From: Achromobacter pestifer
GTDB lineage: Bacteria; Pseudomonadota; Gammaproteobacteria; Burkholderiales; Burkholderiaceae_B
Assembly: GCF_902859625.1 (NCBI RefSeq)
Contig: NZ_CADIJX010000001.1
Coordinates: 682,001 to 746,000, forward strand
Direction of reading: 5' to 3'
DNA length: 64,000 bases
Positions 1 through 7,287 of this stretch are shown here, piece after piece. The translations under genes and the position numbers were made by a program. The notes below the pieces were generated by a model. The model worked only from the letters and a program-made list of their open reading frames with translations, ran no database searches and had not been told where the DNA came from. The number at the start of each line of letters is the position of its first letter. The stretch's first letter is position 1.

Positions 1-682
1 TGCCGTAGAAATCGATGTAGCTGGCGTGTTTGGCGATATCGGGGTACTGCTCGGGCGGGTATTTCTGCGCGATGGCCTTGATCGGGCGCTTCACGCCGCC
101 TGCGATGTTGATCACCTTCAGGCCCAGCGTCTTCACCGCGAATTCCAGCTCTTCGATGCCTTCCTGTGGGGTATTCAGGGGAATGCCGGCCACGGGCGTC
201 AGGCGGTCGCTGTACTTGCGGTACTGATCGGCGTGGAAATGATTGATGGCGCGGTGCAGCGCCTGACGGGCGTCCGGGCCCGCAGCCAGCGGCGCCAACA
301 CATCGTTGGGGAACAACACGGAATAATCGGCACCCTGTTCCGCCAGCCGCTCGTTCAGCAATTCGGGCAGGGTGTAGGTGGCCAGATCCAAGGTGTTGCG
401 CGTGACACGCGCCCACCAGGGCGAACGCAAGGTACGGTTGTCCTGGCGCTCGGCCGGCGTTTGCTGATACCAATCCTTGCCGCCGCTTTTGGTGGCAAAA
501 CGCGACCCCAACGCCTTGCGCAGCGCATCCACCAACTTGGCGCCGCCATAGTGCTGGACGTAGTCCTCAAGAATCGGCGCGTAATCGTTGACGTGCACAT
601 CGGTGTCGATCACCGGGTAGTCCAGCGTCGCCTTGACGGCGGCGGATCGGGACGCTTGGCCCTGATTCAAAGGCGTATTCAT
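1..682 (-). CDS. Amidohydrolase family protein (partial, C-terminus beyond window)
   Basis: Reading the minus strand from ATG at 682, the frame stays open for 227 codons to the window edge, so the C-terminal part is missing. The N-terminal region carries DTDVH at residues 26-30, the D-x-H metal-binding start of the amidohydrolase-2 family (PF04909), followed by a helical stretch with VLFPNDVLAPLA and a GIPLNTPQEGIEELEFA segment, both typical of decarboxylase/hydrolase members of that family. These enzymes are cytosolic metal-dependent TIM barrels acting on aromatic or cyclic carboxylates; the substrate here cannot be told. The gene is separated from arsH by about 180 bp and a terminator-like hairpin, so it probably has its own promoter. 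The antisense frame over the same bases is a GC-driven shadow. Confidence 0.8.
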   Translation of the reverse strand, partial: MNTPLNQGQASRSAAVKATLDYPVIDTDVHVNDYAPILEDYVQHYGGAKLVDALRKALGSRFATKSGGKDWYQQTPAERQDNRTLRSPWWARVTRNTLDLATYTLPELLNERLAEQGADYSVLFPNDVLAPLAAGPDARQALHRAINHFHADQYRKYSDRLTPVAGIPLNTPQEGIEELEFAVKTLGLKVINIAGGVKRPIKAIAQKYPPEQYPDIAKHASYIDFYG

Positions 683-845
683 CGGCTTCTCCGTAGTTCG
701 TGTCGCGTGTTGCGGCGGATGCCACGACGGCTTGCACACGTTACGGGAGGAGGGGGGTTCGACCAACGATGAATACGTTCTTTAGTTGTGCCTTATGACC
801 AAATAACTTGGGTCAAACTTCAACGATCCCGCAACACCATGCGGG

Positions 846-871
846 AGAAAACGCGACGGCTTTCATCGCGT
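846..871 (-). terminator. Probable intrinsic terminator of arsH
   Basis: On the minus strand the arms ACGCGA (871-866 region) and TCGCGT (856-851) pair around a 9-nt loop and are followed by TTT. The left arm overlaps the last arsH codons and the stop codon lies in the loop. The stem is only six base pairs, so efficiency is uncertain. Confidence 0.4.
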
Positions 872-1615
872 CACTGATTCATGCTCCATGGCCTTGCGTG
901 CCAGACGCGCGACGTCCTCGGCCATGCCTTTTCTTTCGCTGTAGCGGTCGGTCAGATAGTCACTGCGATCCCGCACCAGCAAGGTGAACTTGACCAGTTC
1001 TTCCATCACATCGACCACTCGGTCGTAGTACGGCGATGGCTTCATTCGACCTGCCTCGTCGAATTCCTGAAACGCCTTGGCTACGGAAGACTGGTTTGGA
1101 ATCGTCACCATCCGCATCCAGCGGCCCAGCACGCGCAACGCATTGACCGCGTTGAACGATTGCGACCCACCCGACACCTGCATGACCGCCAAGGTACGCC
1201 CCTGAGTGGGGCGCACGCTGCCGGTTTCCAGCGGCAGCCAATCAATCTGGCTTTTGAACACACCGGTCAACGTGCCATGCCGTTCCGGACTGCACCAGAC
1301 CTGGCCTTCCGACCATAGCGACAGCGCCCGCAACTCGGCCACCTTGGGATGATCCGCCGGAGCGCCATCGGGAAGCGGCAGGCCATGCGGGTCGAAGATC
1401 CGGGTTTCCGCGCCCAGGCGGGTCAGGATGCGGGCGGCTTCCTCGGTCAGCAAACGGCTATAGGAGCGTTCGCGCAGCGAGCCATACAACAACAGAATGC
1501 GAGGAGGGTGGGCGGCGCCGCTCGTCAGCAAGAGCTTGTCTTGGCTGGGCACGTCCAGCAAGGACTCGTCCAGGCTGGGAAGGTCCAGATCCGTGGGGAA
1601 GGAATACGTCGTCAT
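863..1615 (-). CDS. arsH: Arsenical resistance protein ArsH (NADPH-dependent FMN reductase family)
   Basis: 250 residues, the usual ArsH length. The protein has the family N-terminal extension, then [20 protein letters not shown] at about residues 42-61 (the FMN phosphate-binding GSLRERSxS loop), [22 protein letters not shown] at about 108-129 and [12 protein letters not shown], all diagnostic of ArsH rather than generic FMN reductases. ArsH is a cytosolic flavoprotein that uses NADPH; in studied bacteria it oxidises trivalent organoarsenicals to less toxic pentavalent forms. It is transcribed away from arsR-arsC, with about 100 bp between the two starts, and probably shares the arsR operator. 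Start ATG at 1615. Confidence 0.93.
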   Translation of the reverse strand: MTTYSFPTDLDLPSLDESLLDVPSQDKLLLTSGAAHPPRILLLYGSLRERSYSRLLTEEAARILTRLGAETRIFDPHGLPLPDGAPADHPKVAELRALSLWSEGQVWCSPERHGTLTGVFKSQIDWLPLETGSVRPTQGRTLAVMQVSGGSQSFNAVNALRVLGRWMRMVTIPNQSSVAKAFQEFDEAGRMKPSPYYDRVVDVMEELVKFTLLVRDRSDYLTDRYSERKGMAEDVARLARKAMEHESVTR

Positions 1616-1681
1616 TGCAACTCTCTTTGCTGATCAAGGAATTGGGAATCAAGGCGGGCATACGCAACGCAACGCGAGACA

Positions 1682-1718
1682 TTTACACCCTTCTATATTT
1701 CCACTATAGTCGAAATAT
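1682..1718 (+). promoter_or_regulatory. arsR promoter and ArsR operator overlapping the start codon
   Basis: TTTACA (1682-1687) and TATAGT (1705-1710) are separated by 17 bp, a good sigma-70 promoter. A 24-bp inverted repeat (1695-1718, arms ATATTTCCACTA and TAGTCGAAATAT, 11 of 12 pairs matching) covers the -10 box and the first two bases of the arsR ATG at 1717. Transcription would be expected to begin about 6-7 bases after 1710, essentially at the ATG, implying a leaderless arsR mRNA. No Shine-Dalgarno sequence is visible upstream. Confidence 0.65.
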
Positions 1719-2079
1719 GGAACTCAAAGACGCCGTGAAAGCTCTGGCCGCGATCGCACACGAATCGCGGCTTACCGTATTCCGCTTGCTGGTCCAAGCC
1801 GGGCCGGCAGGGCTGCCTGCGGGTCAACTCGCCGAAAAGACCGGTATCCCGCCATCGTCGCTGTCCTTTCACTTGAAGGAGCTGGTGCACGCGGGTTTGT
1901 TGAAATCGCGCCAGGAAGGGCGGTTCGTCATCTACGAGGCTCGCTTTGAATCGATGGCCGAGCTACTGGCTTATCTGACTGAAAACTGCTGTGGCGGAGA
2001 TCCTTGCACTCCGATGCCGCTGATCGACGGCTCGGCGCCCCCGCCCGCCAATGCCGGCTGTTCCAAGACAACCCCCTAA
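1717..2079 (+). CDS. arsR: ArsR/SmtB family arsenite-responsive repressor
   Basis: 120 residues from ATG at 1717. It shows a winged-helix ArsR fold: AAIAHESRLTVFRLLV near the N-terminus, the recognition helix region IPPSSLSFHLKELVHAGLL at about residues 44-62, and the wing RQEGRFVIYEA. A C-terminal ENCCGGDPC places cysteines at 91, 92 and 97, the arrangement of the C-terminal As(III) site known from Acidithiobacillus ferrooxidans ArsR, not the alpha-3 CVC site of the E. coli R773 protein. It is predicted to repress arsH and arsRC until arsenite binds. An in-frame upstream start at 1615 exists, but it would run through the promoter and operator, so 1717 is preferred. The stop overlaps the arsC start (TAATG). 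Confidence 0.92.
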   Translation: MELKDAVKALAAIAHESRLTVFRLLVQAGPAGLPAGQLAEKTGIPPSSLSFHLKELVHAGLLKSRQEGRFVIYEARFESMAELLAYLTENCCGGDPCTPMPLIDGSAPPPANAGCSKTTP

Positions 2080-2600
2080 TGAGTTCACGCATCATGGCTG
2101 ACAAGGTCTACAACGTACTCTTTCTATGCACCGGAAATTCCGCACGCAGCATCATGGCCGAGGCGCTTCTGAACACGCTTGGAAAGGGCCGCTTCAAGGC
2201 TTATAGCGCCGGTAGCCACCCCGGCGGCACGGTCAATCCGTTTGCAATCGAGAAACTCAGCGTCTTGACTTACCCGACGGACACCCTACGCAGCAAAAGC
2301 TGGGACGAGTTCGCGGTACCGGGTGCGCCCCAGATGGATTTCATCATCACCGTCTGTGACAACGCGGCGGGCGAGGTCTGTCCCATATGGCCGGGCCAGC
2401 CGATCTCGGCGCACTGGGGGTTCGAGGACCCGGCCGCCGTCGAAGGTGCCGACGCCGACAAGCGCCGCGCGTTCGAGAAGATCTTTCGCCAGCTATCGGC
2501 TCGCATCAATATCTTTGCCCACTTGCCCCTTGCCACGCTGGATAAGGCGGCTATCCACCGCGAATTGAAGCAGATCGGCGCCGCGCCGCCAGCAGCCTGA
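2079..2600 (+). CDS. arsC: Arsenate reductase ArsC, low-molecular-weight phosphatase type
   Basis: 173 residues from ATG at 2079, which overlaps the arsR stop; a second ATG at 2094 (MADKVYN) is an equally possible start. VLFLCTGNSARS holds the CX5R phosphatase loop with the nucleophilic cysteine and arginine, and FIITVCDNAAGEVCPIWPG supplies the resolving cysteine region and the DPA motif that follows (FEDPAAV). This is the thioredoxin- or glutaredoxin-coupled LMW-PTP class, which reduces arsenate to arsenite in the cytosol. Arsenite must then be exported, yet the pump gene downstream is only a remnant, so another exporter elsewhere or loss of full resistance is implied. Confidence 0.9.
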   Translation: MSSRIMADKVYNVLFLCTGNSARSIMAEALLNTLGKGRFKAYSAGSHPGGTVNPFAIEKLSVLTYPTDTLRSKSWDEFAVPGAPQMDFIITVCDNAAGEVCPIWPGQPISAHWGFEDPAAVEGADADKRRAFEKIFRQLSARINIFAHLPLATLDKAAIHRELKQIGAAPPAA

Positions 2601-2628
2601 CTGGCGCCGTACATGATCGCCGCGATAA

Positions 2629-2787
2629 GCATCTTTGATCTACGCCAATGTCATCGGCAGCGACCTGGGCCCCAAGATAACGCCAATCGGCAGCTTGGCA
2701 ACGCTGCTGTGGCTGCACGTACTGGAACGCAAGGGAAGCGTGATCTCTTGGGGCTACTACTTCAAGCTAGCTGCTGCTATCCCCTAA
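2629..2787 (+). pseudogene. arsB: Remnant of arsB (C-terminal tail of arsenite efflux pump)
   Basis: Just after arsC, the frame ending at TAA 2785-2787 reads [20 protein letters not shown] followed by [14 protein letters not shown] and [14 protein letters not shown]. This matches my memory of the end of ArsB-type arsenite antiporters ([34 protein letters not shown]) almost residue for residue. Nothing upstream in this frame belongs to ArsB: an in-frame stop lies at 2626-2628 and arsC ends at 2600, so the first seven-eighths or so of the roughly 430-residue pump is missing. Its tail also lacks the last transmembrane residues and overlaps the gntR stop codon. It looks like the scar of a deletion that fused arsC directly to the arsB tail. 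Confidence 0.85.
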
Positions 2788-3498
2788 TAACGGCTGCGCG
2801 GATAACGCTCCCCGCAGGGACTCCAGCAGCACGCGCTTGTTCTCGCGGCTGCGGTAGGCGTGTTCACGCATCAGGTTTTCGGCACGCACGGCTTCGCGCC
2901 GGGTGATTGCACGCAATAGATCTTCGTGGTCTGCCTGCGCCCGCAGCACAAAGGGCGTTTCCAGCAATGATGGCGTCGACGGCAGCGTCAGTGCGGCGGG
3001 GCCGGCAAGCGGAGTCTTGTTGTTGTGTTCCAAGGCCGACAGCAGGGCGCGGTTGCCCGCGGCCTCGCAAAGAATCTCGTGAAAACGGCGGTTGATCTGG
3101 CCCCAGGCGCGTGCATCCACCGTGGTATTGGGATCTCGCCTGGCGGGCGCCAGCAATATCCGTCCTTCTTCAACCGCTTGGGAAAGCTGGTCAAGCACCG
3201 CTTGGGACGCCCCCCGTTCCGCCAGCAGCCTGGCAGCCATTCCCTCTAGTACGCCGCGCACATCCACCGCATCCCCGATCTCGTCCACCGTGAAGGCGCG
3301 CACGCGAAAGCCTCGGGACGGAAGGCGTTCCAGCAAGCCTTCCTTTTCAAGCTCTGTCAGCGCAATGCGCAATGGCGTGCGCGACACGCCCAGACGCGCC
3401 GAGAACTGTAGTTCCACCACCCGTTCCCCGGGCTGCAACGCCCCGGAAAGAACCATGTCCCGGAGTTCCGAAATAACTTTATCGATCTGAGCGGCCAT
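2767..3498 (-). CDS. GntR family (FadR/FCD) transcriptional regulator
   Basis: 243 residues. The N-terminal winged helix has [20 protein letters not shown] and the recognition-helix motif [31 protein letters not shown] (about 31-65). The remainder is an all-helical FCD ligand domain ([18 protein letters not shown], a histidine-bearing NRRFHEIL helix, and [24 protein letters not shown] with the usual H-D-H metal or ligand residues). It diverges from the aromatic operon starting at 3714; the 215 bp between them carries four palindromes expected for this class. It probably represses the operon until an aromatic acid or a ring-cleavage product binds. The stop codon lies inside the arsB remnant. 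Confidence 0.88.
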   Translation of the reverse strand: MAAQIDKVISELRDMVLSGALQPGERVVELQFSARLGVSRTPLRIALTELEKEGLLERLPSRGFRVRAFTVDEIGDAVDVRGVLEGMAARLLAERGASQAVLDQLSQAVEEGRILLAPARRDPNTTVDARAWGQINRRFHEILCEAAGNRALLSALEHNNKTPLAGPAALTLPSTPSLLETPFVLRAQADHEDLLRAITRREAVRAENLMREHAYRSRENKRVLLESLRGALSAQPLLGDSSS

Positions 3499-3550
3499 AG
3501 CGGGGCGTCGGCTGAAAACGGTCTGAAAGGGGCTCTAGTGTACCTACAAA

Positions 3551-3690
3551 ATTGCATGCAATAGGCCATAAAAAAATCTCTCACCGCCTTGTGATTTGTC
3601 AATATTGCATGCAATAATGCGAAAAAACAGCGATTGAAGGGAGGATTCCTCCCGTAATGCATGCAAAGAAATCCGCGAATGCATGCCAAT
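3551..3690. promoter_or_regulatory. Four GCATGC-centred GntR operator candidates
   Basis: Four copies of a TTGCATGCAA-like palindrome lie between gntR and the operon: ATTGCATGCAAT at 3551-3562 (perfect), TATTGCATGCAATA at 3603-3616 (perfect), AATGCATGCAAA around 3656-3667, and AATGCATGCCAAT around 3678-3690. Centre-to-centre distances are 53, 52 and 22 bp, close to 5, 5 and 2 helical turns, so all would face the same side of the helix. FCD-type GntR proteins bind short palindromes of this kind. Confidence 0.7.
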
Positions 3691-3713
3691 TGCCTAGATT
3701 CACAGGAGACAAC

Positions 3714-4580
3714 ATGAAGCTGATCAGCTTCGTTCAAGCGGGCCGCAGTGCCTGGGGCGTGGTGCGCGACCGTGAAGTCGTGGCGCTGACTCAGGTCTGG
3801 CCCAATGTGATTGCCGCACTGGAGGCGGGCGTGGATCACATCGCCCAAGCCGCGCAATCGCCAGACGCACCGCGCCTGCCGCTCGCCGACTTGCAGTGGC
3901 TGCCGCCCGTGCCTGCGCCCAGGAAGATTCTTTGCGTGGGCCTGAACTACGGCCGGCACGTGGCCGAGGCCGGTCGGGAGTTGCCGCAGCACCCCTCGCT
4001 GTTCCCGCGCTTTGCAGACAGTTTTGTCGGGCATGGCGAGCCCGTGTGGAAGCCCCGCCTGTCGGACAAGCTGGACTACGAAGGTGAATTGGCCGTTGTC
4101 ATTGGCCGGGCAGGGCGCCACATTGCCGCAGGCGATGCGATGGCGCACGTGGCCGGCTACACCTGCATGGCCGAAAACTCCGTTCGCGACTACCAAAAAC
4201 ACAACGCGCAAGTCACTCCGGGCAAGAACTTTGAACGCAGCGGCGCCATCGGCCCGTGGCTGGTCACGGCCGATGAGGTGGGCGACCCGGCGCGTCTGGA
4301 AGTCATCTCCCGCGTCAACGGCGAGGTCATGCAGCACGGCCACGTGTCCGATCTGATCTTTCCCATCCCTGAACTGATTGCCTACATCAGTGCCTTCACC
4401 CCTTTGTCGCCGGGCGACGTCATCGCCACGGGCACGCCCGAGGGCGTCGGCTCCAGCCGCAAGCCGCCGCGCTTCCTGGCCGCCGGCGACAGGCTGGAAG
4501 TGGAAATTCCCGGCATCGGAACGTTGATCAACATGGTGGCGGACGAACCCGCCACGCAACCCGGAGACACGCATGGTTGA
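3714..4580 (+). CDS. Fumarylacetoacetate hydrolase family protein (fumarylpyruvate-hydrolase-like)
   Basis: 288 residues from ATG 3714, preceded by AGGAG; an in-frame ATG at 3657 lies within the operators and is unlikely. The protein has a short N-terminal domain and the FAH fold: KILCVGLNYGRHVAEAG (71-87), the metal-binding DYEGELAVVIG with E123 and E125 plus D159, and VTPGKNF. FAH enzymes cleave C-C bonds of acylpyruvates with Mg2+ or Mn2+, for example fumarylpyruvate to fumarate and pyruvate in the gentisate route. As first gene of the operon it probably performs the last carbon-carbon cleavage of the ring-fission product. A decarboxylase or isomerase role (HpaG-like) cannot be excluded. 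It overlaps the next gene by 8 bp. Confidence 0.85.
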   Translation: MKLISFVQAGRSAWGVVRDREVVALTQVWPNVIAALEAGVDHIAQAAQSPDAPRLPLADLQWLPPVPAPRKILCVGLNYGRHVAEAGRELPQHPSLFPRFADSFVGHGEPVWKPRLSDKLDYEGELAVVIGRAGRHIAAGDAMAHVAGYTCMAENSVRDYQKHNAQVTPGKNFERSGAIGPWLVTADEVGDPARLEVISRVNGEVMQHGHVSDLIFPIPELIAYISAFTPLSPGDVIATGTPEGVGSSRKPPRFLAAGDRLEVEIPGIGTLINMVADEPATQPGDTHG

Positions 4581-5571
4581 TGCGTTGCGGTATCTGACGG
4601 AACGGGACGTGGTCTCGGTGCTGAACATCCATCGTGCCATCGATGCGCTGCAAGCCATGCTTGTCGCACAGGGCAACGAGCAGGCGCGCAACGTGCCCAA
4701 GTCGCTGGCGACCTGGGGCAACGGAAGCTCGATGCATGCATTGGGTTCCGTCCAGACGGGCGAGGGCGGCTATGCCGGCTTCAAGACCTGGGTGCATACC
4801 AAGCAGGGTGGCGGGTCGCTATTCAGCCTGTTCGACGCCGAATCCGGCACCCTGCGCGCCATTATCGAAGCGCGCGCGCTGGGCATGTTGCGCACGGCGG
4901 CAATCAGCGGCGTGGCCACGCGCACCCTGGCGCCCGAAGACGCAAGCTGTGCGGCGCTCATCGGTTCGGGTCCGCAAGCCGTCACCCAGTTGGCGGCATT
5001 GGCCGCGGTGCGGAATTTGCGGCAGGTGCGCGTCTACAGCCCCACGCCAGAGAAGCGCCGGGCCTTCGTGGCCAGCGTGGCGGGCAAGTACGCCTTCGAC
5101 ATCCAGGAGTCCCCCAGCCTGGAACACGCACTGGCAGGCGCCCAGATCGTCACCCTGATCACGCGCGCGGCCGAACCCTTCGTGGATGCGGCCTTGCTGG
5201 CTGATTGCCGCCATCTGAACGCTGTGGGGGCAATCCTGCCAGCCAAGGCCGAGTTTTCCCAGGACGTGTTCGCCCGCGCTGACAGCGTGGTGGTGGACGA
5301 CCTGGAGAACGCCCGCCGGGGCTCGCGCGAACTGCGCGAGCGTTATGGATCCGATGGCGCCCCGTGGCAAGGCGTGTCGGTGCTGAGCGATCTGCTGGCC
5401 GCCGGTGAGTCCCGGCCTGAGCAAGCCCGGCTGACCATCTTCAAAGGCATGGGCATGGGCCTGTCCGACCTGGCGATGGCCCGCGTGGTGTACGAGCACG
5501 CCCGCGAACATGACCTGGGCGTGGCCTTGCCGCCGCAGACCCGCGAGAACCTGCTGCTGTCGCAGCCATGA
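4573..5571 (+). CDS. Ornithine cyclodeaminase / mu-crystallin family protein
   Basis: 332 residues, full length for the family. It shows the NAD(P)-binding glycine loop LIGSGPQA (129-136), the substrate-side K71 in GFKTWVHT, R107 in LRTAAISGVAT, and VVVDDLENARRGSREL in the C-terminal half. The family includes ornithine cyclodeaminase, ketimine reductases (mu-crystallin), alanine dehydrogenase and delta-1-pyrroline-2-carboxylate reductase, so the sequence alone does not fix a reaction. Within an aromatic degradation operon a reductase or deaminase acting on an imine or amino intermediate would make sense and would suggest a nitrogen-containing substrate. The gene overlaps the FAH gene and is followed by a 65-bp gap with a strong hairpin. 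Confidence 0.82.
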   Translation: MVDALRYLTERDVVSVLNIHRAIDALQAMLVAQGNEQARNVPKSLATWGNGSSMHALGSVQTGEGGYAGFKTWVHTKQGGGSLFSLFDAESGTLRAIIEARALGMLRTAAISGVATRTLAPEDASCAALIGSGPQAVTQLAALAAVRNLRQVRVYSPTPEKRRAFVASVAGKYAFDIQESPSLEHALAGAQIVTLITRAAEPFVDAALLADCRHLNAVGAILPAKAEFSQDVFARADSVVVDDLENARRGSRELRERYGSDGAPWQGVSVLSDLLAAGESRPEQARLTIFKGMGMGLSDLAMARVVYEHAREHDLGVALPPQTRENLLLSQP

Positions 5572-5597
5572 CCCTGAAGCGTATTCCATCAACACGA

Positions 5598-5620
5598 CCG
5601 CCGGCCCAAAGCGCCGGCGG
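5598..5620 (+). other. Intra-operon hairpin ahead of the cupin dioxygenase gene
   Basis: CCGCCGGC (5598-5605) and GCCGGCGG (5613-5620) form a perfect 8-bp GC stem with a 7-nt loop, ending a few bases before the AGAGGAG ribosome-binding site of the gene at 5636. No T-run follows, so a processing or mRNA-stability element is more likely than a terminator. Confidence 0.5.
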
Positions 5621-5635
5621 CTAGAGGAGACAAGC

Positions 5636-6736
5636 ATGTTCGTCAATGTCAGCGGGGTCAGCCCCCGGGAACAAAACAAGTGGCCGTCGATCGTCATCCC
5701 GAAAGAGGACATCGATCTGGAAATCGCGCGGCTGGTGGATGCGCCCCGGCCAGACAACGGCCGTCGCGCCTCGCTCATCGTGCATCCGGAAGCGACCGCG
5801 CCTGGCCTGGGTCTGGCCCCCGGCACGGACGTGACCATCAACGTGGTGAACCCTGGCGAACGCACGCTCAATTTGCGCAAGAACTCCAACATGCTGGAGA
5901 TCTGTATCAGCGGCGAGGGCGTGGCCACGGTGGCCGGCCGCGATATTCCGGTGGGCCATTGGGACGTCTGGAACACGCCCGCCATGCAGGTGCATTCCTA
6001 CCGCAACGACGGCAAGACGCCTTGGGTGCGCTTGTCGTACTCCAATGCGCCCCTGCTGGAAAAACTCGAAATCCACTACGTTGAGGAATTCGAGGGCAAC
6101 GTCCCGCCCGCGGACGCCAACACCCAACCCGTTCCGGCCCGTGCGCCCGACGCCGCGCGTTCCCGCGACCTGGCGTTGCGTGAACAGATCACGCCTGACG
6201 GCGCATGGCTGATGGGCTACGAATGGTTGATCGATATCGACGTGCTGGAGTCCAAGGCGCTGCATTGGCCCTGGCAGGCGGTGTCGCGCTATCTGCCGAC
6301 GGTCGAAGACATGGCGCGCGGCTATAACGGCCGCCGTCTATTCGTGCTGTACAACCCGGCGACCGAACGCCGCATCGGCACCACCCATAGCTTCTTCGCG
6401 ACGATTTCGTCATCGCCGCCGGACAACCATCACGTGCCGCATCGCCATAGCTCGTCGGCGATCAATTACTACTTGCGCGGCAATGGCTATAGCAAGGTCA
6501 ACGGCACCCGTCTGGATTGGAAGGCAGGCGATTTGATCCTGTCGGCGCCGGGCTGGGCGATGCACTCGCACCATTCAGGCACGGAAACCACGTCTGCATT
6601 GACCGTCCAGGACCACCCGCTACAGATTGCGATGGAGTCCCTGATCTGGCAGGAGCGCATGCAGGAGCCCATCCTGGCGCTGGGCAGCCAGAGCGGTTTT
6701 GAAAGCAACCGCGCGCAACTGGCCGCGGCTTCCTGA
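5636..6736 (+). CDS. Two-cupin ring-cleavage dioxygenase, gentisate/salicylate 1,2-dioxygenase-like
   Basis: 366 residues from ATG 5636 (ribosome-binding site GAGGAG). The protein is a bicupin similar to gentisate and salicylate 1,2-dioxygenases. The canonical iron-binding cupin motif is in the C-terminal half: HVPHRHSSSAINYYLRGNG with H269 and H271, then LSAPGWAMHSHHSG with H310. The N-terminal cupin (about 65-135) keeps the fold motifs but has no HxH. In well-studied gentisate dioxygenases the iron sits in the N-terminal cupin, so this is either a swapped arrangement or another bicupin subfamily. Expected reaction: extradiol-type cleavage of a hydroxylated benzoate between the carboxyl- and hydroxyl-bearing carbons. 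It sits directly before the Rieske oxygenase that could make its substrate. Confidence 0.82.
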   Translation: MFVNVSGVSPREQNKWPSIVIPKEDIDLEIARLVDAPRPDNGRRASLIVHPEATAPGLGLAPGTDVTINVVNPGERTLNLRKNSNMLEICISGEGVATVAGRDIPVGHWDVWNTPAMQVHSYRNDGKTPWVRLSYSNAPLLEKLEIHYVEEFEGNVPPADANTQPVPARAPDAARSRDLALREQITPDGAWLMGYEWLIDIDVLESKALHWPWQAVSRYLPTVEDMARGYNGRRLFVLYNPATERRIGTTHSFFATISSSPPDNHHVPHRHSSSAINYYLRGNGYSKVNGTRLDWKAGDLILSAPGWAMHSHHSGTETTSALTVQDHPLQIAMESLIWQERMQEPILALGSQSGFESNRAQLAAAS

Positions 6737-6774
6737 AACGCAGGCTTCCTTACGTATCGATATCCGGATTCACC

Positions 6775-7266
6775 ATGACTCTGACTGACTTGTCCGACGC
6801 CTCTTCCTTGCGCGCTCGCTTGCGGGATTTTTACGACGATTACGCCTTCTGCCTGGACGAAGGGCGACTGGAGGAATGGCCGGACTTCTTCACCGAAGAC
6901 TGCCATTACCGCGTGTTGTCTCGCGAAAACCACGACGCCGGCCTGCCGTTGGGCCTGATCTATTGCATGAACAAGAACATGGTGCGCGACCGCGTCACGG
7001 CGCTGCGTGAAACCACCATGTTCGAGCCGCGCTCGCTGCGCCACTTCATCAGCGGCGTGCGCGTGATGGAAGTGCAGGGCGACCACATCGTGTCGCAAGC
7101 CAATTTTGCCGTGACGGAAGCGCTGTCCGACCGCGAACCCACCTTGAACATGGTGGGCCGCTACCTGGATGTGCTGCGCGTCACGCCGGAAGGCCTGGCG
7201 CTGAGCCGGCGCGACTGCGTGTACGACAACTATCGCGTGCGCACCTCGCTGATCATTCCCATCTGA
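6775..7266 (+). CDS. Aromatic-ring-hydroxylating dioxygenase, small (beta) subunit
   Basis: 163 residues, typical of SnoaL-fold beta subunits (RHO small subunit family). Diagnostic pieces are FYDDYAFCLDEGRLEEWPDFFTEDCHY near the N-terminus, GLIYCMNKNMVRDRV, and the end segment GRYLDVLRVTPEGLALSRRDCVYDN. The family resembles NagH/AndAd-type subunits of salicylate 5-hydroxylase and anthranilate dioxygenase. It has no catalytic metal and supports assembly of the alpha3beta3 oxygenase. Unusually, the small-subunit gene precedes the large-subunit gene here, with 21 bp between them. Confidence 0.9.
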   Translation: MTLTDLSDASSLRARLRDFYDDYAFCLDEGRLEEWPDFFTEDCHYRVLSRENHDAGLPLGLIYCMNKNMVRDRVTALRETTMFEPRSLRHFISGVRVMEVQGDHIVSQANFAVTEALSDREPTLNMVGRYLDVLRVTPEGLALSRRDCVYDNYRVRTSLIIPI

Positions 7267-7287
7267 ATCCGCTGCAAGGAAACTGCC

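Noticed and set aside
26-772. Plus-strand open frame of 248 codons at the left edge
   Set aside because: It is antisense to the amidohydrolase, whose D-x-H motif and family features are clear on the other strand.
2613-2906. Plus-strand frame of 97 codons after arsC
   Set aside because: It is a different frame from the arsB remnant and runs into gntR; no motif or ribosome-binding site.
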